Shown: in pieces, positions 45,180 through 55,674 of the stretch
How positions within the stretch are numbered: position 1 is the first letter of the stretch
Layout of the letters: each line of letters starts with the position of its first letter
Made by a program: the position numbers and the translations under genes
The notes under the pieces: model-generated
The model's input: only the letters and a program-made list of their open reading frames with translations
The model's database searches: none
Told to the model about the DNA's origin: nothing
NCBI RefSeq assembly: GCF_030247195.1
Contig: NC_080671.1
Location: forward strand, 215,764,942-215,828,941
Length of the DNA stretch: 64,000 bases
Direction of reading: 5' to 3'
Origin: Topomyia yanbarensis
Taxonomy: Eukaryota; Arthropoda; Insecta; Diptera; Culicidae

Positions 45180-45792
45180 CAAAGGAGAAGCGCGGACTGT
45201 CCAAGATGCAGCTCGGATTGCGGCAAGGAGCATCGACAGTGGATGCAATTCAGATAGTGCTCAAGAGTTCTGAGAAGGTATCTAAACAGATGTGAAGAGG
45301 GGATTGCTGTAATCACGATAGATGTTAAGAATGCATTTACCAGCGCCAGCTGGGAAGCCATCGCTGCAGCGCTGCACAGAATGAGGGTTTCCGACTATCT
45401 ACGCCAGATCATGAAGAGCTACTTCTAGAGCAGAGAGCTGCATAAGAGACTAGCGAAGTGCAGAAGTCAATGCGAGTCACAGTGGGCGTTCCTCAAGGCT
45501 CCATTCTTGGTCCAACTCTTTGGAACGCGATGTACGATGGGGTCATAATTCTGCGGCTGCCCAGGAAAGTGAAAATCTTGGATTTCGCGGACGACATGTA
45601 ACTAACGGTGATGGGTGAGACACTTGAAGAAGTGGAGTTGTCGGTGACGGAGACAATAGACGCGATCGAGAGCTGGATGAACGGGATCAAGCTGCAAATA
45701 GCTCACCACAAGTTGTTGGTCAGCAATTGCAAAGCGGTACAGCGGATGCTGATCACCGTTGAGGGCACGTGATTGTATCGAAGCGTGCACTG
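45180..45792 (+). pseudogene. R1-like LINE RT core, right side
   Basis: Read in shifting frames: STVDAIQIVLKSSE, VITIDVKNAF, ASWEAIAAALHRMRV, VTVGVPQGSILGPTLWNAMY, and ILDFADDM with the catalytic Asp pair near 45590-45600, then TETIDAIESWMNGIKL. This is the reverse transcriptase core of an R1-like LINE and the inverted partner of 38430-38870 and the end of 35988. A foldback element interrupts it after 45792; it goes on at 46936. Confidence 0.78.
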
Positions 45793-46935
45793 CACAGTGG
45801 TCCCAAAGAGAAAAACAGCGTTTTTTTAGATTGCATCAAAACTGTTGACTTTAGCAATGTGGTGTCTTTGAGAAAAAACTCCCCTTCTTTCTGTCTTATC
45901 GGATTGATGATTAATCTCCCTAGTAGTGAGTTACGAAATTTATTTTCTGCAATAATTCAGATAGACAAACACTTCAGTAAACTAGTGGAGAACTCACTGC
46001 AAACATTTTACCTGAAGACTTAAACTCTCTAGCTTTTATGCTTTTTGAAATATAGGGGATTATTTGTGAAAGGCCCCTTAAAAGCAGTTTTTTCATCATA
46101 AGTTTTCTTCTAGATTTTTCCACTATATAAATGTTCTAGAACATTGTTTAGGCTGTTAAACTGCATTACTTTGCCAAAGACGGAAACTTGATATCGCTAG
46201 TATGTGTGGAGATATTAACGTTTCGTGATTGAAAATAACTCTTTTTCCAATACCGATAACTTTTAAACGGGCAAACCACTCGGTAAACAAATTAAAGTGC
46301 AAGAAAAGCACAACAAATGTTGGAAAAATCAGATCTCCCCAAGGCGTCCCTCTATGGAAATACTCGAGTTAAAGTTTGTCTCATTCCGTCATCAAATGCA
46401 TGTTCCCCTATTTACCATTTTGTTGCACTTGCGCTATTGTTATGAAGTAGGCGCAACGGAATTGTCAGTTTCTAATGTCAGACGTATGTATTAAGTTGTT
46501 AAACAACTGTAACTTTCGATTTACTTAAGACGTGCCAACAAAAGTAAGAAAGGCTAATTATTGCGACTTTAACCCTTCATTTCAGAGCTAATAGTAATAT
46601 ATAGTAATGTAATTGAATGAGACCAACTTCAACTCTAGTATTTCCATAAAGGGCCGCCTTGTGGAGATCTGGTTTTTCCAGCATTGGTTGTGCTTTTCTT
46701 GCACAATAATTTGTTTATCGAGTTGTGTGCTCGTTGTTGCCCGCTTAAAAGTTATCCGCATTGGAAAAAGAGCTATTTTCAATCAAGAAACGTGAATATC
46801 TCCACACATACTAGCGATATCAAGTTTCTATCTTTGGCAAAGTAATGCAGTTTAACAGTTTAAACAATGTTCTAGAACATTTATATAGTGGAAAAAATCT
46901 AGAAGAAAACTTATAATTTAAAAACGGCTTTTAAC
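45793..46935. mobile_element. 1.1-kb foldback element in the R1-like LINE
   Basis: 46076-46390 and 46615-46935 are imperfect inverted copies (for example ATAAGTTTTCTTCTAGATTTTT against AAAAAATCTAGAAGAAAACTTAT reversed). 45793-46075 lies outside the palindrome, beginning CACTGCACAGTGGTCCC. The R1-like LINE resumes at 46936, with some LINE sequence lost. Confidence 0.65.
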
Positions 46936-48130
46936 GGAGCCGTGAAAAACTGAACCGGACATTCCGGCTGATGCCCGTACGAGTCGCGAGTGGTTACAGA
47001 ACAATATCGTCGGAGGTAGTATGCATTATCACCGGCATGATCCCGAAAATGCATCACTATGGCTGAGGACTAATCCCAAATGTGACAGCTTGGGTGCATA
47101 GGAAACAAGGAGATGTGAACTTACATTTGATGCAAATTTTGTATGGGAAGTACTTGCACCGGTTTGGACATGCTTCGGCACTCCTTTGTCCGGAGTGTGT
47201 AAACGTGCAAAGACACAGGAACACGTGGTCTAGGTTCGGAGAAGTTTTCGTAGGGTGTGATAGTTGACAGTATCGTTAAAGAGGTGTGCCACGACGAGCA
47301 TACCTGGGACGCTGTCAATAGAGTGGTTACGACCAGTTGAGTAGTACGCAACGTAGAACCGGGTTCGAGTCATCTGGGCGCCAGTGATACGGACGTCAGA
47401 CTTAACCGGAATCGCCGGATCGACCTTAACACCCTACCGGATAGCTCGTGAGTAGGGTAGATGCACAGCCGCAGGTAGAATCGCTGGATGGACCTTAGCA
47501 CCTACTGGCTGGTCCGTAGAGTAGGCTAGGTCCATCGCTGGGGCTACATCGAGTAGATCGGAACAAAGCGGGGAGCTAATTGACTCACGGAAACGAACAT
47601 CGGCATCGGGAGAAATCTACCGCTCGGTATCGGGAGAACCTGTCTCGCCTAGGAATTCTCCTTCGGAGTAGGCCAGATCCATCGTTGGGGACTGGACCGA
47701 GTAGTCTGCGAACAAGTCGTGAGCTGAACGAGTAAGTGGTGCTGAATGGTACGAGAAGAAAGTTTCGGTGCAGAGTGGCACAAGGGAGCCGAAGGGCTAG
47801 GTAAATTAGACACTCTGAAGTTTGCCGCCCAGATTGTCTTCGTAGGGGAAGAGCATAAAGTTTCGACCCCCTGCTAGCTTTCTGACTACCATGTAGAAAT
47901 TGCCAGTCTGTGTTGATGGTGAAGAACACACCACCGTCGAGGAGTAGTGCTGTAACCCTACTGAAGGAACTAACTGCTAAGTAGTGGAATTAGAGTGGGT
48001 GTTATGCTCATAAAAACCCCCTCCCCGAAGTAATGCCGTAAGGTAGTGCCGGGGAGGATTCAGGTTTTAGGCAAGAGTAGTGGTTTTTGGCGAGTCGGAT
48101 GGCAACACAAACCAGCTCCCTGAGACGTTA
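46936..48130 (+). pseudogene. R1-like LINE, 3' part, right arm
   Basis: Partner of 34250-35784. It includes LHLMQILYGKYLHRFGHAS with CPEC (47082-47267) and the 3' UTR to about 48200. More than one stop; the two arms share most of the lesions, so they were copied after the LINE had already decayed. Confidence 0.72.
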
Positions 48131-48889
48131 CAGTTTAATATATTTTTTTTCCTGCAGCCTCAGGGCTTTTTTGGAAGTTTTTTGCTATCCTCTAAAAACA
48201 AAAACAAAAAAAAACACACAGTCGATAACAAATCGGAATTGAAAATAAGAAAATTTTCTGAACTATATATGAAGATATAATAGCTCATTGAGTTAAAACT
48301 ATCAGCAATAGTCTAGAAATGTCTCGCTCATATACATACTAATTTCATAATAAATCCAGTGAATATAAACTTTCTGTATTGTATTGTGAAGATATTTTTG
48401 TTCCTTACATGAGAAACTATCAACGGTCTTCTAGAAATGTTTCGCTCACATACAAATAATTTAAGGTTATATCATTCATCGTTATTCACGATAGATTTAA
48501 ATTCTTCTACATAATTGTAATTTTCAGTGTTTTGTAGTACTTGCACCGACTTTTTAGTCGTAGAAAATTCAACTTTGGTCACATCTAAATGCAGTAGTAG
48601 TAATACAGTAGTCTAGATAGCCCAAAAAAATAGTAGCTTACCATATTTTCTAAACTGCTAAGATGTAACGAGATGGAAATTTCGCTTTCGAGGTCTAGTT
48701 TTTAGAGTGTTGAAATGATGATTGACATGATCCTATATCATCCTCTTGATTTAGAACCGAGCATATGAGCATAAGGTGTAATGTTTCTTCCTTCGAACCT
48801 CTTGCTCTCGTGTACATATTATTATCATTTATTACCGCATTCTTTCCGAAGATATTAAACGTTAGATAGTCCTTCCTGAGTTTCAAAAG

Positions 48890-49275
48890 AACTTGATAGT
48901 GTCCCCGATACTCGGACGTAACACATCACTCGATCCATAGTCGATTTGATCAAATATGTCGGTTTAGCTAGAAACCCATATTCGTGTATTAGATCCCATA
49001 GGTGATCTCAATCGATTGTATCATATGCGGCTTTGAAATCTATAAACAGGTGGCACGTTGTAATTGCAACATTTTTGATAGACTAGTCGAATCGAAAATA
49101 TTTCGTTTGTTATGATGCATGTCCCAATAAAACCTGCTCTGAATTCCCCATTTTTCTCTATGGGCAGCGGTGAACACTTTGTAGGTTGCATTCAGCAATG
49201 TGATTGACTGGTACTTGCAACAATCCAGCTTATCACCTTTGTTATAGACGGGACATGTGTACTTCTCCCTCATTA
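48890..49275 (-). pseudogene. Non-LTR reverse transcriptase fragment, right arm
   Basis: Minus-strand partner of 33190-33600 with the same [13 protein letters not shown] and LLNATYKVF blocks. Confidence 0.65.
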
Positions 49276-49918
49276 TTTTATATGAAGAGTAAACTGAACC
49301 AATTTCTATTCGAAAGGTTCAAGCCAGCAATAAGAACGTAGGGAAACGTATATCTGCAAAAACAAACACGGACATTTAAAAACTACAGCCATTTTCAAAA
49401 TCTCTCTCGATTTAGCAGAAGCTTTTACTAGATCGAACAATCGACTAATGATACATATGCATACTATGCTGAAGTATGCTCTCCAAAATGTGATTTTGTG
49501 TAAAGGTTTGGGAGAAAAGTTCTTCATTCAAACACAGAAACAAACATTTACGGAAAATCACCTATAATTCTCACAAGCTGACATCAGCAGCCTGGTAAAT
49601 ATAAACATTTGAATTGTGCGTTTATTTCCCCGGCAAGCAGTTTATCGTCTATTTATTCTTCATTAGTGGGAGGGTAACCAAATTTTCACCTCTCAACAAC
49701 TTGCGAAAAGCTACTGACAATGCAGTATGGAAGCTCCACCTCAACGGCATCCCTTATTATTGAACGAGTAACTATAATAACATATCGGAAAGAATGAAAT
49801 ATTCAAACCAACAGTCAGACTATAGAAATCATCAATGGGGAAACACGTGGCTGCAACCATGCGGTAGCATGCGGCTAACCGACATTTGTGATTTCTTACC
49901 TGTTTCACCATTGTGCTA

Positions 49919-50237
49919 GGGTGATGAGCCTATTTTCACCATACTAAGCAAGGTGTCTCACTAATTCGGTAATTTCTTGCCTTACAATCAATGGAATGCG
50001 TAAAAATTGACATCAACCGCTTTGCTTCGTTGTTAAGAACCAATATAATAACACAAATGCGTTGAAAACAGTAAAATTCTCGTGTTTGAGCACAATGAAC
50101 ACTCGAATCGAGTGCCCCTATTCCTGCGCTACCATTTGACTCAATGCGTTGAACAAAGATGGCAGACACTGCTCTAACCAACGGCTTCAAATGGGTAGGG
50201 TGATAATAGAAACATGGCGCAAATAGGCTCATCATCC
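49919..50237. mobile_element. 319-bp MITE flanked by TA, right arm only
   Basis: GGGTGATGAGCCTATTTTC at the left, AATAGGCTCATCATCC at the right, TA at 49917-49918 and 50238-50239. The left arm has the empty site (around 32545) with one TA. Same family as 24031-24348. Confidence 0.9.
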
Positions 50238-50256
50238 TATATGATCGGTGTAAAGT

Positions 50257-50479
50257 CAGACCGGACTAAGTAGCAAAATCTCAAAAGAAGAGAAAATGAT
50301 AGGATTGAATCAAAAATTTCTTCTTCAGCTACATTTCATTTGCGTCAGATTTGAAAAATATTATCATTAGCATGAATTATGAAATGAATCCATTGCGGAT
50401 AATACCGTAAAGAATGCAAAGATTCAATCTTTGTACACGTTTTTCTCTGTATCAATGTAATATCGCTTAGTCCGGTCTG
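50257..50479. mobile_element. 223-bp MITE, right-arm copy
   Basis: Partner of 32303-32525 with the same CAGACCGGACTAAG ends. Confidence 0.82.
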
Positions 50480-51494
50480 GCACAAAACCGACATCTTGCA
50501 TGCGCGTGCGCTTTGTATTCGTTTTCACTGAAGTTAGAATGGACATACGGCATTTGGTAGAAATGCGGCTGCAAATATGGGTATTTCATCAACTTTACTA
50601 AAATATGAATAGCTCAAAAACGAAGCATCGTACCTATGTAATGTAAGCGAACGGAAAATTCTACACAAAGCAAGCTACAATCCTATGCAATAATATGGGG
50701 TACTTTTGAATAAAATATCGGAGATATTTTGGTTCGAACTAGAAAATGCTAGCCGTGAGTAATCATCAAAATTTTAAAATTTTAGTTATACCAAAAAATA
50801 GCTTAATTCCTTGCGCAACTTTACACGAGAGGGATTGTTGATATCTTTTACGTAAAAGTTTTAAAAATTCGAGAAAGTGCCACAGCCGATCCTGTAACCT
50901 TTCGCCTTAATTTACTACTTTTAGTGTAAAATATGCTTAGGGATCATATGAGAAAAGTATCATTCCTGCAAAAATAGGGGAAGTTGCGGTATTAGGACAA
51001 ATAATGAAAAAATGAGATTTGTAGAGTAAATATCAAAAAGTTTGATGTTTCTGAATTTTACCTTTAACGTTATTATTTTTGTTTTATTCCTCAGAATTTT
51101 ACACGTTCAACCAGTTACATTTTATGAAAATTGATTGAAGAATAATAGAGATATATGCATGAGAAAATGATAACATTTAATATGAATGACAAAAAGCCCT
51201 ATAACCCCAACTTCTCGTATTCGGACAAAGGTCAAAAGGGTTCCGTTCGATTTCTAAGATTTTTTCACATTAGAAAAACTACAAAATATGTATGATTTGC
51301 ATCACGGAGCAGAAAAATCATTAAAAATAGGGAATTTTGGGGCCAAAATGACCCAGTACCCCACTTTTCCGTATTTTCCTAGAAAAAAAAATATTCATTC
51401 AAATACTAAGATTATTTCCTTTCAAAACAGGTATAAATTGTAATTTTCTGATTGCTACTTCAAAAGTTATAGCATTTAATGTATTTTTCCTCCA

Positions 51495-51808
51495 CACACC
51501 TAGAAAAAATAGTGTAAATTTACGTCTCCTGACCCTGACATATACGAGCATCAAAAATGACTTAGTTTTACGTTTGATTTTAATTTTACATGACGTTTAA
51601 TTTCGTAAATCATGTAATTTTACTCCACATACAGCGTTTGTTCTGAATGGTAGGAAGTGTAATTTTATGTAATTGCGCATGTAAATATACGTTTCATGTA
51701 AAATTAAACGGAACACGGTAATGTTCCGTCATATCGTAAATTACGGTTCGTTGAATTGTGTCATGTTTGCAATTACGTCAACGATAAAATTCAGATTTTT
51801 TTGGTGTG
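51495..51808. mobile_element. 314-bp MITE, right arm only
   Basis: CACACCTAGAAAAAAT at the left, ATTTTTTTGGTGTG at the right, CA at 51493-51494 and 51809-51810. The left arm (31325-31345) is uninterrupted at this point. Ends are like those of 35989-38428. Confidence 0.85.
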
Positions 51809-51984
51809 CATATTTTCCCATAGTACCAATTTCAAAAAATTTCAAGCAAAGTGGGCGGGGGTCTAAAATTGTCCAAATGATGTGAAACTTGGCATCTGAG
51901 CTTACTTTGACATTTGTCACAATATGAGAGGGGGGGCCTTTGAGAATTAAAAAAAAATGTTTTTTGCAATGCCCTAGTGGCCAC

Positions 51985-52337
51985 ATTGTCCGGGTCATCT
52001 GATGCGGAACATTGCCAGATACTATACTATCCAAGTGGGACTTTTATTTAGTCGTTTGACGCCTTTTATTTGAAAAAATGCTGTCAGAATGTTGCTAAAT
52101 CACTAATTTGTCCAAAATAATTATTTTACTTAGTTTCAAAATAATCTATTACCCCAACTGAATCAGGAATAATTCCGGAAATAGTAAAACTATACGGGCT
52201 ACATTTTGGCCACTAAAACTAGAATCAATTCTCAATCCAATGAAACCTGGTACATCAAAATCGGTTGAAATTTGACCGAATTAGAGCCGATTAAAGGATA
52301 AAAGATAATGCCAAAAACTATGTTAGTACCGCAAAGG
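51985..52337 (-). repeat. Right terminal inverted repeat of the piggyBac-type element
   Basis: Reversed match to 13903-14385, including one remnant of the 149-bp unit next to 51977. It ends CCGCAAAGG, followed by TTAA at 52338-52341. Confidence 0.87.
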
Positions 52338-52341
52338 TTAA

Positions 52342-54366
52342 CACACTAAAATCACACCTAATCTCACCAAACCACTTCAATACCCCGACTTTGCTCAACC
52401 GTTTATACTAACAACTGACGCATCAGACGTAGGATGCGGAGCAGTTTTATCCCAAATTAAAAACGGAATCGACTTACCCATAGCTTTCGCGAGCAAAAGC
52501 TTCACTCCAGGAGAGAAAAATAAATCGGCAATACTAAAGGAACTAACAGGAATACACTGGGGAATAAATTATTTCAAACCTTACCTATACGGAAGAAAAT
52601 TTACGGTCAGAACAGACCATAGGCCATTAGTATTTTTATTTAATATGAAAAACCCAACCTCCAAACTCACTAGAATGAGACTAGATTTAGAAGAATTGGA
52701 CTTTAATATAGAATACATTCCTGGTAAAAGCAACGCTATAGCGGATGCCTTATCCAGAATTGTTGCAACCTCGGACGAATTGAAAGCCTTAAACGTACTT
52801 ACTGTCAACACCAGGTCCATGTCAAGAAAATTAAAAAATAGCGATGACAATAATAGTAATACCTATAATAATAATAATATTAACGATAATGTAAAGAATA
52901 ATATTAACAACAATAATAATATGAACAACAACTATAAATTACTTAACGACAATGGACAAAAGACGAAAGGTAGAGAGACTGATCACCTCACTATCTATAC
53001 GACTGAAAACCCGACCGAAACAAGAAACTTACCTAAACTAAGAATAACGGTAGAAAATAACTATTTAATATTCAATATATACAAAGACGCGCAAATGAAA
53101 AAAATGATAAACAGAATCAGAACATATATAAGTGGAAGAAGAACTCTAGAGTTCACACTTTCAGCATTGGAACAAGAAATGAATAAGATGCAAATAAAGA
53201 AAATAGCTATAGCAAACAACGAAACAATAGTTAAAGAGGTTCCCAGAGAAACATTTAAAGTGCTGGCGAAACAAACAATTAAAAATATACAGATAATAAT
53301 GTATCAACCACCCAAGTTCATTAGTGATCCTGGCGAGATACAGTACATATTTAAAAACCACCATAAAACGCCTACAGGAGGACACATAGGACAGCCTCGA
53401 CTGTACCTGAAAATAAGAGAATCTTGCAATTGGAAAGACATGAAAGGATCTATTTCTCGATTCATAAAGGCCTGTGAATCGTGCAAAAAGAACAAAATAA
53501 TAAAACATACCAAAGAAAAACAAATAATAACCAATACACCATCAAAACCATTCGAAATAATATCCATAGATACAATAGGTCCATTACCAAAAACAATCAA
53601 CAATAATCGTTACGCAATAACGATACAATGTGAATTAACTAAATACATCGTAGTAATACCCACACAAACCAAAGAAGCAAACATAATAGCAAAAAATCTA
53701 GTGGAGAAATTCATATTAATATGCGGAAAATTTCTGGAACTCAAATCAGATCAAGGAACAGAATATAAAAACGAAGTACTTGAACAGATTTGTAAATACC
53801 TACAAATAAAACGAACATTCGCTACAGCATACCACCCCCAAACAATCGCATCATTGGAGAGAAATCATAGATGTTTAAACGAATATCTAAGATCATTCGT
53901 AAATGAACACCATTCCGATTGGGACGAATGGATACCATATTACGCATTTACTTATAACACTACCCCACACTCAGAACATAAATTAACTCCATATGAACTA
54001 ATTTTTGGCAACAAAGCAAAATTACCACAAGAAAATTACCCAACAACAATAACTCCAATGTACAATTTAGACTTATATAGCACAGAATTAAAATACAAGT
54101 TAGAAAAATCAAACGCAATAGCGAAACAAAGATTAGAAAAGGATAAACATTCAAGACAAGAAATTATACACATACCAACAAACCCATTAATAAACAATAT
54201 AGGAGATATAGTATATTTAAAAAACGAAGGTAGAAAAAAATTAGACCCATTCTATATAGGTCCCTACACCATTATAAAAATACTAGATACAAATAGTGAA
54301 ATTGAAAACAAAATAACTAAACAAAGAAACATTGTACACAAAAACAGACTTATTAAAGGAGAATGA
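52342..54366 (+). pseudogene. RNase H and integrase of the gypsy-group element
   Basis: Continues the Pol gene cut at 13898. After one single-base frameshift (about 52365-52375) the frame is open from 52378 to 54366. RNase H: TTDASDVGCGAVLS near 52412, ELTGIHWG, and TDHRPLVFLF near 52612. After an Asn-rich spacer (52840-52950) the integrase follows, with HHKTPTGGHIG ... CESCKKNK (the Zn finger), IDTIGPLP, LKSDQGTEY and ASLERNHR (the three catalytic acids). The C-terminal part with GDIVYLKNEGRKK and DPFYIGPYTI resembles the usual integrase tail. Well preserved; the lesions are the frameshift and the upstream breaks. No env-like ORF follows. Confidence 0.87.
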
Positions 54367-55572
54367 AAAAAAAGCAAAGCAATTTTATTTAGGCTACTCA
54401 AGCAACAAAGCACAATACTAACGAACACATTATCAATTTCATACAAAAATATAATAAATGTATAATATAGTAAAATTATATAGCATACAATAGAGTAAAA
54501 TTCGATCCACCGAGCCTAACTTTCATACAAAAAAATTAAAGGGTTGTGTACAGGACACGACCACAGTGACATTAAAAATGTAGCTTTTTCAAGAGCGTGC
54601 AAATGAATTTTATGTAGCACACATATAGACTCACGTCCTTGCTCACTCGCCCATTTTCATAAGTTACAATTTGCATATATAACCTCCCAATGACAAACAT
54701 AATTTATTGAAGGTCATTTGTCGGTAATATATTATTACAATTAATCAAGTATCTCACTAGGTGATTGGCATTATTTGGCTGATCCATCTAGTCAAAGTAG
54801 GCTGGTCTGTCCAGAAAATATATTCAAAAGAAATGTTCCATATTGAGAACTGTGATGAGGAAGCCCATGCCCGCCAACGGAAACATACAGATTCTCCATG
54901 AAATATGAAATTTCATTTTCCATTTAAATTTTCAAAAATGCACTAATAAACTGAAGTAAACGATCTTAAGGTTAAGTATTTCTTGATCGATTAGTGGTTG
55001 AACAAATGAAATTATTTGATAAATTACATTGTTATACAACGTTCGCACTACCGGTTAAAACGGGTATTATGCTATCTTGGTGACATTTTTCTTGTTGCTA
55101 ATTATTATAACGTGTTATAACTCTGTAGTGTAAACATTGTATTATTAAACCAATTCTGCAGCGTTTTATGTTATATAGGTGTTTTATGTGGTAATAATGG
55201 GACTGACATAATTATATCTTCAGTACAGCGGTTTGTTTCATAATTTAAAACAGATTTATTTTAAAATTTAAATTGGTATACCTAACCGTTCTATTTGTTG
55301 TATACTTTGAAACGCGATTAGAACTGTGTTTTAAATACATAGGGCAGGACAGATACTCCGACTGCATAAACTGGGAAAGCAATTTTAGGTCCAGTAACGT
55401 TAAAGACATGGCTTGAATTTTAATCGAAAAAGAACACCCGCTTAAACTGTTGCTGTTGCTGGACGGTAAGTTCTGTTTTAAAATTTTCCGTTTTGTACAG
55501 TACGAAACAAAAGTGTTTGAAATTAGAAAACAAAAAGCTCTGCTGGGAATGTGATTGTTTCCGATGCAATTA
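54367..55572. other. Unassigned; should include the gypsy-group 3' LTR
   Basis: A-rich after the stop, then AT-rich DNA with no ORF. A purine-rich TTAAAGGG followed by TTGTGTACAGG at about 54537 might mark a polypurine tract and LTR start, but no matching copy was found upstream of 4851. Confidence 0.4.
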
Positions 55573-55674
55573 CAGGTTTTTTTTACGCGGGGATACAGGC
55601 CGCGTAAATGAAAATCGCGTAAATTTCAAAAAACGCGTAAAAAAATACCGCGCAAAAAACCGCGTAAAAACCTG
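55573..55674. mobile_element. 102-bp hairpin MITE
   Basis: CAGGTTTTTTTTACGCGG at the left and CCGCGTAAAAACCTG at the right, with further CGCGTAAA repeats between. The whole can fold back. Confidence 0.75.

Larger units (their letters stand above)
31168..51976. mobile_element. 20.8-kb foldback insertion with hAT-like ends
   Basis: Left end TAGGGCATTGCAAAAAA at 31168 is reversed at the right end at 51976. GTGGCCAC (31160-31167 and 51977-51984) is duplicated, an 8-bp duplication as made by hAT transposases. The inverted match runs from the ends far inwards (about 31168-38850 against 45170-51976 once later insertions are set aside). No hAT transposase is recognisable. It could be one foldback element, or two inverted copies joined by later events. 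It lies within the 149-bp array of the piggyBac-type element. Confidence 0.75.
46936..51976 (-). repeat. Right arm of the foldback
   Basis: Inverted copy of 31168-35784. Two MITEs (49919-50237 and 51495-51808) are present only here, so they entered after the arms arose. Confidence 0.85.
13903..52337. mobile_element. 38.4-kb insertion with piggyBac-type ends
   Basis: Left end CCTTTGCGGTACTAAC at 13903 and right end GTTAGTACCGCAAAGG at 52337 are exact inverted copies, and the inverted match continues inwards for several hundred bases. The flanks are TCAA (13899-13902) and TTAA (52338-52341), i.e. a piggyBac TTAA duplication with one changed base. Two relic piggyBac-like transposase genes lie inside. 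The split RT/RNase H gene on the outside joins across the insertion. Most of the length is later insertions. Whether the whole ever moved as one unit is doubtful; the original element was probably much shorter and held one or two transposase copies. Confidence 0.82.

Noticed and set aside
53161..53603. Phe/Tyr-rich minus-strand ORFs resembling membrane proteins
   Set aside because: Antisense of the AT-rich integrase gene; hydrophobicity follows from the composition.
54367..54560. env gene or 3' LTR of the gypsy-group element
   Set aside because: No ORF of env size and no sequence shared with the region before 4851. LTRs could not be supported.
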